Shown here: in pieces, positions 1-6,191 of the stretch
Layout: each line of letters starts with the position of its first letter
How positions within the stretch are numbered: position 1 is the stretch's first letter
NCBI GenBank assembly: GCA_025457785.1
Contig: JALOTS010000086.1
Location: 1 to 7,935, forward strand
Length of the DNA stretch: 7,935 nucleotides
Direction of reading: 5' to 3'
Origin: Pontiellaceae bacterium
GTDB lineage: Bacteria > Verrucomicrobiota > Kiritimatiellia > Kiritimatiellales > Tichowtungiaceae
Notes under the pieces: model-generated
The model's input: the letters and a program-made list of their open reading frames with translations, nothing else
Database searches by the model: none
Told to the model about the DNA's origin: nothing
Translations under genes and position numbers: made by a program

Positions 1-474
1 TTTGTACTGCCTGGATTAAAACCCTCTGAACAGAAGATGCTGCTGTACGGCGGATTGGCGGGCGCGGTTCTTTTTATCCTCGGCGTGGCAACGTGCTACT
101 TCATCTCCCTGCCCGTCGCGGTCGGTATTCTGTTTTATTTCAACGACCTCCTTGGCACGGCGGCCTATTGGAAAATGGATGCCTATCTCGGATTCGTCAT
201 GCAACTGCTGATCGGATTCGGGCTGGCGTTTGAACTGCCGCTGATCCTGCTGATGCTGGGATATACGGGTATTGTGTCGGTTGCCCGGCTCTGTAAATAC
301 CGCCGCCACATGATTATTGTCATCCTGATTGTCGCCATGGTGCTCACGCCTCCCGACGTATTCTCCCAATTACAAATGGCTATTCCGCTTTATCTGTTGT
401 ATGAATTGTGTATCTTAATTCTTCGCCTCCGCGAACGAGGCCGCAGAAAAAACAAAAAAGGAACCGGAAAATGA
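1..474 (+). CDS. tatC: Sec-independent protein translocase TatC (3' part)
   Basis: TatC is the multispanning inner-membrane receptor of the twin-arginine translocon; it binds twin-arginine signal peptides and, with TatA, exports folded proteins. The open frame enters from the left edge, so the N-terminal part is missing and 157 residues are visible. They start with FVLPGLKPSEQK, the family's conserved loop (usually F..PGL..xE). Later come the FELP motif inside a membrane helix and the closing LTPPDVFSQ...AIPLYLLYE segment, all hallmarks of TatC. Several hydrophobic helices lie between them, and the protein ends in a basic cytoplasmic tail (RLRERGRRKNKKGTGK). An internal ATG at position 37 is only a methionine codon, not the start. 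The stop overlaps the tatA start as ATGA, implying translational coupling. Identification is firm; only the start is unknown. Confidence 0.95.
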   Translation, partial: FVLPGLKPSEQKMLLYGGLAGAVLFILGVATCYFISLPVAVGILFYFNDLLGTAAYWKMDAYLGFVMQLLIGFGLAFELPLILLMLGYTGIVSVARLCKYRRHMIIVILIVAMVLTPPDVFSQLQMAIPLYLLYELCILILRLRERGRRKNKKGTGK

Positions 475-692
475 ATACGTTAGCCCTGATCCCCGGCATG
501 TCCGGCGCTTCGGAAATGCTGCTGATTCTCTTTGTGATCCTGCTACTGTTCGGCGGGAAAAAGCTGCCTGAACTGGCCCGGGCGCTCGGTAAGAGCCTGA
601 ACGAATTTAAACGCGGTCAGTTGGAAAATCCGCCCGACAAAAAGGCCGAAAAACCGGCGGATGAAAAAGACGATCCAACGAAAAAGACCTGA
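471..692 (+). CDS. tatA: Twin-arginine translocase subunit TatA/TatE
   Basis: This is a small membrane protein of 73 residues that would oligomerise to form the Tat translocation pathway with TatC. It has one N-terminal transmembrane helix (about residues 14-28, with polar Glu15 near its start), the FG hinge (F27-G28), and the amphipathic helix GGKKLPELARALGKSLNEFK, followed by a charged tail rich in Lys, Asp and Glu. KKLPELAR...GK...EFK is the TatA/TatE signature; I prefer TatA to TatB because the protein is short and follows this motif closely. The frame is open further upstream, but the start at 471 is chosen because it gives a normal TatA N-terminus, overlaps the tatC stop as ATGA, and follows an AAGGAA Shine-Dalgarno about 8 bases away. 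The order tatC then tatA is the reverse of the E. coli tatABC order. Confidence 0.93.
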   Translation: MNTLALIPGMSGASEMLLILFVILLLFGGKKLPELARALGKSLNEFKRGQLENPPDKKAEKPADEKDDPTKKT

Positions 693-712
693 CCGGTTGA
701 GGTATCACCCGG
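693..712 (+). promoter_or_regulatory. Hairpin in the tatA-aroC gap
   Basis: An imperfect inverted repeat begins directly after the tatA stop. CCGG (693-696) pairs with CCGG (709-712) and TGA (698-700) with TCA (705-707), with one T/C mismatch and a GGTA loop. A run of six T follows at 726-731, but 13 bases beyond the stem, which is too far for a standard intrinsic terminator. It could be a weak terminator, an mRNA end-protecting stem or chance. No convincing promoter is visible in the 54-bp gap. Confidence 0.3.
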
Positions 713-746
713 AAACCTGCGGAAATTTTTTCGGAGAAATGAGCTT

Positions 747-1829
747 ATGAGCAGTACGTTCGGAACCCTTTTCAGAACAACGACATTCGGTGAATCGCAT
801 GGCAGGGCCGTCGGCGCGATCGTGGACGGCTGTCCGGCTAAACTGCCGCTGACCGAAGCGGATATTCAGCCACAGCTCAATCGCCGCCGTCCGGGGCAGA
901 GTAAACTGACCACGCCGCGCGATGAAGCCGATCAGGTGACGATTCTTTCCGGAACCGAAAACGGGATGACGCTCGGTACGCCGATTGCTCTTTCGGTCAA
1001 CAACCGCGACCAGCGTCCGGGCGATTACGGCGAAATGACCGCCGTTCCGCGTCCGTCCCACGCGGATTATACCTATTTAATGAAATACGGCATAACGGCC
1101 GCCAGCGGCGGAGGCCGGTCGAGCGCCCGCGAAACCATCGGGCGCGTGGCGGCCGGTGCGATTGCTGAAAAATGGCTGACGGTTCGGTTCGGTTCGATTT
1201 CGATTGTTGCGTTTGTCAGCTCGGTTGGCGGAATTGTCGCGCCGGAAATCGACCCGGTTGGTTTAACGAGGGAACTGGTCGATGCCAATCCGGTGCGCTG
1301 TCCGGATGCGGAAACAGCTCAACAGATGATCGCCGCGATTGAAAAAGCCCGTGATGAAAAGGATTCGCTGGGCGGCACGGTAAGCTGTATCTGCTGCGGT
1401 CTGCCCGCCGGACTGGGTGAACCGGTATTCGACAAACTGGAAGCAAAACTGGCGCAGGCCATGCTGTCCATTCCCGCTGTGAAGGGGTTTGAAATCGGCT
1501 CCGGATTTGCCGGAACGCTGATGCGCGGCTCGCAGCATAACGACGCGTTTGTGCAGAAAAACGGGCGGCTCGGCACAAAAACGAATTTCAGCGGCGGAAT
1601 CCAGGGCGGAATCACGAACGGGGAACCGATTGTCTTCCGGGTTGCGATCAAGCCGGTTGCCACGATCGGCCTGCCGCAGAAAACCGCCGGTCTCGACGGA
1701 ACTGCGGTGATTCTGAAAGCCAAAGGGCGGCACGATCCGTGCGTTCTGCCGCGGGCCGTCCCGATTGTAGAGGCCATGACGGCGCTGACGCTGGCCGATG
1801 CCGCGCTTCAACAGGAATATCGCATTTGA
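747..1829 (+). CDS. aroC: Chorismate synthase
   Basis: AroC catalyses the last shikimate-pathway step in the cytoplasm: anti-1,4-elimination of phosphate from 5-enolpyruvylshikimate-3-phosphate (EPSP) to give chorismate, using reduced FMN. At 360 residues it has normal family length. All three family signatures are present: GESHGRAVGAIVDGCP at residues 15-30 (catalytic His18), GGRSSARETIGRVAAGA at 122-138, and RHDPCVLPRAVPIVEAM at 328-344. RRRPGQ (46-51) and SGGIQGGITNG (282-292) are also typical substrate- and flavin-binding segments. The start is supported by GGAG at 733-736, 10 bases upstream, and by the usual N-terminus (MSSTFG.LFR.TTFGESHG). An odd detail is a three-cysteine cluster (CICC, residues 214-217) before the PAGLGEPVFDKL motif. 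The gene lies 54 bp after tatA and may be read through from it. There is no sign of a fused flavin reductase domain. Confidence 0.98.
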   Translation: MSSTFGTLFRTTTFGESHGRAVGAIVDGCPAKLPLTEADIQPQLNRRRPGQSKLTTPRDEADQVTILSGTENGMTLGTPIALSVNNRDQRPGDYGEMTAVPRPSHADYTYLMKYGITAASGGGRSSARETIGRVAAGAIAEKWLTVRFGSISIVAFVSSVGGIVAPEIDPVGLTRELVDANPVRCPDAETAQQMIAAIEKARDEKDSLGGTVSCICCGLPAGLGEPVFDKLEAKLAQAMLSIPAVKGFEIGSGFAGTLMRGSQHNDAFVQKNGRLGTKTNFSGGIQGGITNGEPIVFRVAIKPVATIGLPQKTAGLDGTAVILKAKGRHDPCVLPRAVPIVEAMTALTLADAALQQEYRI

Positions 1830-1905
1830 ATCCGGCTTGTCTTTCTGCGGGCGGCGATTATTCTGCCCCCTCGAAACTGCTTCAGAAAAAGCGACATATA
1901 CGTTT

Positions 1906-3021
1906 ATGAAAAAGAAAATAAACAGAGATCTCCGGAATATCTACCGGACAGACGAAGCGGAGACACCGGCACAGGCCGCGTTGAACTCCGATTTCGAGGA
2001 AATCAAAAGGGAACTCCGCCGGGAGCTGATTTTTAACGCATCGGTCGGCCTGCTGACCTTTTCGGTCGTTGTCATTCTGGCCGTTCTTTTTGTAAAAAAC
2101 TTTGTCATTCAGCCGGGGGCCGGCGTCTCCGTTCCGCATAAGAACGCCTATCTGTCCGCTTATGAATTACCCGAAAAGGAACAGTGGGCACTGGATTACC
2201 GCCAGATTGTCGCGCAGGCGGAAGCTGCGGCGGGTTCCGGTCCGCGCGACTTCTCCTCGAAGTGGGTAAAAAACACCGCCTACCATGTGATTATGGGCCA
2301 GCAGGCCATTCGGGCAAACAATCTGCCGGCGGCGCAATACCATCTGGAACAGGCGAATCTCACCTTTCCGGAGATGACCGGGGTTCAACGTGATCTGGGA
2401 ACCGTCTATTTAAAACAGCAGAAGTTTAAACAGGCCAAAGAATTTCTGCAGCAGGCGCAGAATCAGGCTCCCTCTGCGGAGACGCTTAACAATCTGGGTA
2501 TCGCGCAAATGGGGCTTGAGGAATATGACCTCGCGGAGACCTCGTTCCGGCAGGTTCTCCAATCCCGTCCGGATGCCGCCGGCTGCTATAAAAATCTGGC
2601 GTACCTGTATCAGAAAACCGGACGGACCAATGAAGCCGCAGCCGCATACGAAAGCTATTTTTCGCTCTATCCGCAGGATCCGCCCCTCCTTGAAAGCTAC
2701 ACGGCCTATCTGGCCGGAATCAAACGGGACAAAGAGGCCGTCCGGTTTTTGGAACAGTTGAAGGGAGGCGACCCGCTGACGGTTCAGCTTCTGCTGGCGA
2801 AGGCTGCGGCACGGGACAACGATGCGGAGCGCGCCGTCCGCGCCTTGCGCGAAGCCTCGCGCTTTCTTACGCCCCGGCAGATGCTTACCGAACTGCATAA
2901 GGATGACTTTAAAAAAATCTCTCAAAACGAATCTCTCAATGAACTGGTCTATCAACTGGAACTGGCCGCCGTGGTTTTATCAACCAACCGGATTGAAGCG
3001 GCGCCCGCTCTTTCTCCATAA
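1906..3021 (+). CDS. Membrane-anchored TPR protein (TPR-A)
   Basis: No specific family is recognised. The 371-residue protein has a charged cytoplasmic tail (1-43), one transmembrane helix (about 44-66) and a large extracytoplasmic part. A linker leads to WVKNTAYHVIMGQQAIR (120-136), then four clear tetratricopeptide repeats between about 124 and 258 (for example residues 191-224, with LNNLGIAQ...Y..AE..F), then degenerate repeats. It closes with LHKDDFKKI (330-338), a position also conserved in TPR-B and TPR-C. TPR arrays bind proteins, so an envelope scaffold or assembly role is the general inference. The frame is open from 1798, inside aroC, but the start at 1906 is chosen because the N-terminus then aligns with TPR-B (RDLRNIYRTDE against KDIRDIYQTDD) and the transmembrane helix falls at the same residues. 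No clear Shine-Dalgarno is visible. The gene sits 76 bp after aroC and 63 bp before tRNA-His. Confidence 0.88.
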   Translation: MKKKINRDLRNIYRTDEAETPAQAALNSDFEEIKRELRRELIFNASVGLLTFSVVVILAVLFVKNFVIQPGAGVSVPHKNAYLSAYELPEKEQWALDYRQIVAQAEAAAGSGPRDFSSKWVKNTAYHVIMGQQAIRANNLPAAQYHLEQANLTFPEMTGVQRDLGTVYLKQQKFKQAKEFLQQAQNQAPSAETLNNLGIAQMGLEEYDLAETSFRQVLQSRPDAAGCYKNLAYLYQKTGRTNEAAAAYESYFSLYPQDPPLLESYTAYLAGIKRDKEAVRFLEQLKGGDPLTVQLLLAKAAARDNDAERAVRALREASRFLTPRQMLTELHKDDFKKISQNESLNELVYQLELAAVVLSTNRIEAAPALSP

Positions 3022-3038
3022 AAACGGACAGATATATT

Positions 3039-3066
3039 TTGCTTTCCAATGAATTTTCATTACTGT
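3039..3066 (+). promoter_or_regulatory. Possible tRNA-His promoter
   Basis: TTGCTT (3039-3044) and TACTGT (3061-3066) are separated by 16 bases and could be -35 and -10 boxes; the -10 keeps the first two bases and the last base of the consensus. It would start transcription near 3073, about 12 bases before the tRNA. A 14-base palindrome (3048-3061) fills the spacer. The match is weak, and the tRNA could equally be read from upstream. Confidence 0.3.
3048..3061. repeat. Short AT-rich palindrome upstream of tRNA-His
   Basis: AATGAA, two bases, then TTCATT form a perfect inverted repeat (6+2+6) in the gap between TPR-A and the tRNA. It could be an operator half-site pair, a weak stem or chance; its AT-richness makes chance quite likely. 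Confidence 0.35.
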
Positions 3067-3084
3067 ACCACGCCTTGATTTGAT

Positions 3085-3159
3085 GGTGGGTGTAGCTCAG
3101 TTGGTTAGAGCGCCAGATTGTGATTCTGGATGTCGCGGGTTCAAATCCCGTCACCCACC
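3085..3159 (+). tRNA. tRNA-His (anticodon GTG)
   Basis: A complete cloverleaf can be folded by eye. The acceptor stem is GTGGGTG (3086-3092) with CACCCAC (3152-3158). The D arm is GCTC...GAGC (3095-3111). The anticodon stem is CCAGA/TCTGG around the loop TTGTGAT, with anticodon GTG at 3120-3122 reading His codons CAC and CAT. The variable loop is five bases, and the T arm is GCGGG/CCCGT (with one G-T pair) around TTCAAAT. The extra G at 3085 (position -1) opposite discriminator C at 3159 is the identity element recognised by histidyl-tRNA synthetase, so I include it. The next bases are CCG, so the CCA end is not encoded and must be added by CCA-adding enzyme. The gene lies between two paralogous TPR genes on the same strand. 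Confidence 0.97.
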
Positions 3160-3201
3160 CCGTCTTCCGCCCGTTCGACGAAGAATTCACAGAGTTTGCC
3201 C

Positions 3202-4275
3202 ATGCAAAAAGAAGAAAAAGATATCCGGGACATTTATCAGACCGACGACCAGAATCCTGAACAGGATTTTAATCCGAGAAGTTCACAGCAGCATCTGGAA
3301 AGCCACCGGCGGGAGTTGCGGAAAAACCGGCTTGTCCTGATTTTTTTCGGCTCGTTGACGGTTGTGTTTTCGGTGGCGCTGGTGTCCGTTATGATCCGGC
3401 ACTTCGTTCAGGAATTCCAGGGTGTAAAAAAAGCCCCTGAAGAAAAACCGGCGGATACTCCGGAGCAGGCTCTGGATGCCGGGTCGCTCTGGATTATGGA
3501 CTATCCGCCGGAACCGGAAAACCCTGACGAAAAACCCGGCCCGAAGCCCCTGTCGGCATCATGGGTAAAAACCGCCGCTTACTACATCATTTCCGGACAA
3601 ATGGCGCTGAATTTCGCGCGGAACGAGGAAGCAAATGACTTCTTCAAAAAAGTGGTGGATATCTATCCGGATATAAAAGGCGTTTACTTCACCATCGGTC
3701 AGCTTTACCTCTTGCGAAACGAGTATCAACAGGCGATTCACTATTTGGAAAAATCGTTGCAGGAAGAAGAAACCGTTGATGTGGTCAACGCGCTGGGAAA
3801 CGCCTACCTCGGAGCAGAACAGTTCGCTCCGGCAGAAAAAAATCTGAAACGGGCGCTTGAATTGCTTCCGGAAAATGCCGGATGCCACCGAAGTCTCGCG
3901 AATCTGTATCGGAAAATGAAACGCGACAACGATGCCGTGTATCATTTTGAAAAATATATCGATGCAAAACCGGACGACCTGGATACCCGGCAGGAATTTG
4001 CGCTTTATTTGACCAAGCTGGGCCGATGGAAAAACGCGGAAGAAGTGCTGACCGAACTGATCAAAGAGGTGGCCGATGTCGCGCCGCTCTACTTCCTGCT
4101 GGCGCAAACTCAGATACAGAGCAGTCAACCGGATAAAGCCGTCGAAACCCTGAAGAAGGGCGTGCAGTTGCTGGATCCCCAGACGGCGTTAATCTGGCTG
4201 AAGCGTGATGAATTTAATGGAATACGCGGCACCGCCGGATTTAAAGATCTGGTAAATCAGTTGGGTCGCAAATAA
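3202..4275 (+). CDS. Membrane-anchored TPR protein (TPR-B), paralogue of TPR-A
   Basis: No named family is recognised. The 357-residue protein repeats the TPR-A plan: a charged cytoplasmic tail (1-43) with KDIRDIYQTDD at 6-16, one transmembrane helix (about 44-66), a Pro/Glu/Lys-rich linker (about 75-117), then SWVKTAAYYIISGQMALN (120-137). Tetratricopeptide repeats span about 124-258 and weaker ones about 259-323. The C-terminus has WLKRDEFNGIR (332-342) followed by a Phe (347), which also matches TPR-C. Most of the protein should lie outside the cytoplasm and bind other proteins; partner and pathway are unknown. The start at 3202 is chosen by alignment with TPR-A; the longer frame from 3130 begins inside the tRNA and cannot be right. 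Only a weak AGAG lies upstream as a ribosome site. The gene starts 42 bp after tRNA-His with no obvious promoter, so both may share a transcript. It ends 13 bp from the comEC stop. Confidence 0.88.
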   Translation: MQKEEKDIRDIYQTDDQNPEQDFNPRSSQQHLESHRRELRKNRLVLIFFGSLTVVFSVALVSVMIRHFVQEFQGVKKAPEEKPADTPEQALDAGSLWIMDYPPEPENPDEKPGPKPLSASWVKTAAYYIISGQMALNFARNEEANDFFKKVVDIYPDIKGVYFTIGQLYLLRNEYQQAIHYLEKSLQEEETVDVVNALGNAYLGAEQFAPAEKNLKRALELLPENAGCHRSLANLYRKMKRDNDAVYHFEKYIDAKPDDLDTRQEFALYLTKLGRWKNAEEVLTELIKEVADVAPLYFLLAQTQIQSSQPDKAVETLKKGVQLLDPQTALIWLKRDEFNGIRGTAGFKDLVNQLGRK

Positions 4276-4288
4276 ACCGCGGCCCCGT

Positions 4289-6178
4289 TTACCGGATCGA
4301 GGGAATTCGCACGATGCCCTGCTCAACAGGCCGCGCGATTTCTCCTTCGAAAAGAAACCGGGTATATTGAGGCCGGAAGGTCTCCTGAATCCGCCGGACA
4401 GTCTCCGCATCAGCGTTTGCATCACTCACAACCAGTGTGTGCAGGCGATTAATCCCCTGTTTCTGGACAAACCGGAGAACACGTCCGGCCCGGAAAGAAT
4501 CTCCGTCCGTCACAAGCTCCCATTGGTTCCCCGGGAAACGAACCAGCATGGCGAAATCTTTATCTCGAAAAACCTGAATGTCGCGGCACGGGAAAACCCC
4601 GCCCGCCTGCCATGCAAAAACGGAAAGGAGAACGAGAAGAACAGCCCCCTTTCGCCAGCGTGACGGCCCGGTAAAAAACAGAGTCAGTCCGGTGTACCAA
4701 AGTCCTGTCGCCCATGCGGACGGCATTCGGACCGCCCGGTACGCACCCGGCAGCGCGGAAAACCATCCGATGATCCAAATCAGCAGGTTAATAAACAGCA
4801 GATTAGCCTGATTAAACAGTGCGGCGGCGGGAAGGAATACCATTCCGCTCAGCAGGGCCAGACAGCCGGTAAACATAATCATGGAGGTCAGCGGAATAAC
4901 CGGCAGATTGGCAATCAGCGCCACCGGAGAAAGCGAATAAAAAAAACAGGCGGTAATCGGCGCCGAAAAAAGCCAGGCGGCCAGAGAGGTCAGCATCAGA
5001 GCGCCCGTGTTTCGCAACAGAACAAAAACCGGACGGGCGCTGTCCAACCGTTCGAGTTGATGCTCCCATCCCGACGAACGGAAAACAGCAATCTGCCTTA
5101 TGGTCCATCCATGCACCATAATCAGTCCGCAAACCACAATAAACGAAAGCAGAAATCCCGGATCGGCGATATTCGCCGGATCCATGATCAGCAGCAAAAC
5201 GGCGGCCAGCGCAATCGCGGACGGCGTGTCCGGACGGCGCCGCAGGAGTGGCGCGGCAAAAAAAACGGCCGACATCGCCAACGCCCGCAGGGCGCTCGGT
5301 TTCATGCCGGTTGAAATGACGTAAAGAAAAAGCGCCGGAATCAGAAGCCAGCCCCACTGCGGGCGGGAAACTCCGATAAATTTAAGCCCCATAATCAAAA
5401 TGGATGCCATAACGACCACATGCATGCCGGAAATAGCAAAAATATGCAGAACCCCGGCACGGGAACAGAGCTGATAAAGCTCCGGCGGGATCGACTGCCG
5501 ATATCCCAGCATGAGCGCTCGAAGCAGTTGAATGTGCCGGGTAAACGGTTCAATTCCCGTGCGCAGAATTTCCGAGGCTTTCCCGCGAACCTGATAACAG
5601 CTCCGCAACAAGGAGGTTCCGGAGGCCCGGAGCCTGACCGCACCGCCAACGGGAACCGTCAAAACGCCCGCTGTGCCGCCGCGCGGTTTTTCATAGCCGG
5701 CATAACGGCCCTTCAACCGCCACTGCTCGCCAAACCGGACACAGGCGGTATTATCGTTTAAATAGACCCGCAGTACGGCATCAACAGGCAGCCACTTTTC
5801 ACCGAACCGCACGGCATCCGCACGAAAGATAAAGTTACCTGCTCCATCCTCCTCCTCTAAAAGGTTTGGCTCCTCCTGAATTGTTCCGATCAGTTCCTGT
5901 TCGGTATAAATCACCTCAGCCGTCATCAGGGCGGTGCGGGAAGACGAAGGCATCGACTCCATCGCGCCGTAAGAAGCGGCTAACAGACCGAACAGGAGAT
6001 AAATCAGCGGGGTCGAACAAAAAAACAAGGGTATCCGGCAGGCGATCGCCAGCAGGAAAGCGGCGACGATAAGCAGCAGCAAAGGCGAACCCCCGACACC
6101 GTGTTGAAAACCCAGGCCGGCAGCCACTGACAAGGCGATCCCGACCAGCGGGCGGCGCACCTGTTGGGTTAAAATCAT
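4289..6178 (-). CDS. comEC: ComEC/Rec2 family DNA internalisation channel with degenerate C-terminal domain
   Basis: ComEC forms the inner-membrane channel that takes up single-stranded DNA during natural transformation. The 629-residue protein has three N-terminal membrane helices (about 9-72) and a soluble region (about 90-185) matching the DUF4131/OB-like segment in position. The Competence domain spans about 215-510 and contains AGVLHIFAISGMHVVV (241-256), KPSALRALAMSAVFF (293-307) and DPANIADPGFLLSF (333-346), all typical. A short soluble tail (about 533-629) lines up with the start of the usual metallo-beta-lactamase domain. There the metal-binding THxHxDH segment reads SDANADA (585-591), and the protein ends without the rest of that domain. 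Full-length ComEC is usually longer. The start lies 13 bp after the TPR-C stop, preceded by a weak GGAAA, so the two genes look co-transcribed. Family identity is secure; activity in transformation is not shown. Confidence 0.93.
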   Translation of the reverse strand: MILTQQVRRPLVGIALSVAAGLGFQHGVGGSPLLLLIVAAFLLAIACRIPLFFCSTPLIYLLFGLLAASYGAMESMPSSSRTALMTAEVIYTEQELIGTIQEEPNLLEEEDGAGNFIFRADAVRFGEKWLPVDAVLRVYLNDNTACVRFGEQWRLKGRYAGYEKPRGGTAGVLTVPVGGAVRLRASGTSLLRSCYQVRGKASEILRTGIEPFTRHIQLLRALMLGYRQSIPPELYQLCSRAGVLHIFAISGMHVVVMASILIMGLKFIGVSRPQWGWLLIPALFLYVISTGMKPSALRALAMSAVFFAAPLLRRRPDTPSAIALAAVLLLIMDPANIADPGFLLSFIVVCGLIMVHGWTIRQIAVFRSSGWEHQLERLDSARPVFVLLRNTGALMLTSLAAWLFSAPITACFFYSLSPVALIANLPVIPLTSMIMFTGCLALLSGMVFLPAAALFNQANLLFINLLIWIIGWFSALPGAYRAVRMPSAWATGLWYTGLTLFFTGPSRWRKGAVLLVLLSVFAWQAGGVFPCRDIQVFRDKDFAMLVRFPGNQWELVTDGDSFRAGRVLRFVQKQGINRLHTLVVSDANADAETVRRIQETFRPQYTRFLFEGEIARPVEQGIVRIPSIR

Positions 6179-6191
6179 CCCGGATTTCCGA

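Noticed and set aside
1263..1811. Long - strand open frame opposite aroC (182 residues)
   Set aside because: It is a mirror frame of a strongly conserved gene, with Arg/Pro-rich sequence and no recognisable domain. The same holds for - frames opposite TPR-A (2410-2955) and TPR-B (3559-4128).
1798..1905. Upstream extension of TPR-A by 36 residues
   Set aside because: It overlaps the aroC C-terminus, has no homologous segment in TPR-B, and the start at 1906 aligns with the TPR-B start.
3130..3201. Upstream extension of TPR-B by 24 residues
   Set aside because: It starts inside the tRNA variable loop and T arm, so it cannot be protein coding.
3080..3340. Open frame on + beginning MMVGVAQLVRAPDCD across the tRNA
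   Set aside because: This is the familiar spurious translation of a tRNA gene; the matching - strand frame (2936-3190) containing WVTGFEPATSRIT is the same artefact.
4273..4291. Symmetric TAAAC...GTTTA joining the two convergent stop codons, considered as a shared terminator
   Set aside because: Only five outer base pairs form around a loop that pairs poorly, and neither strand has a following T run; it mostly reflects the two stop codons.
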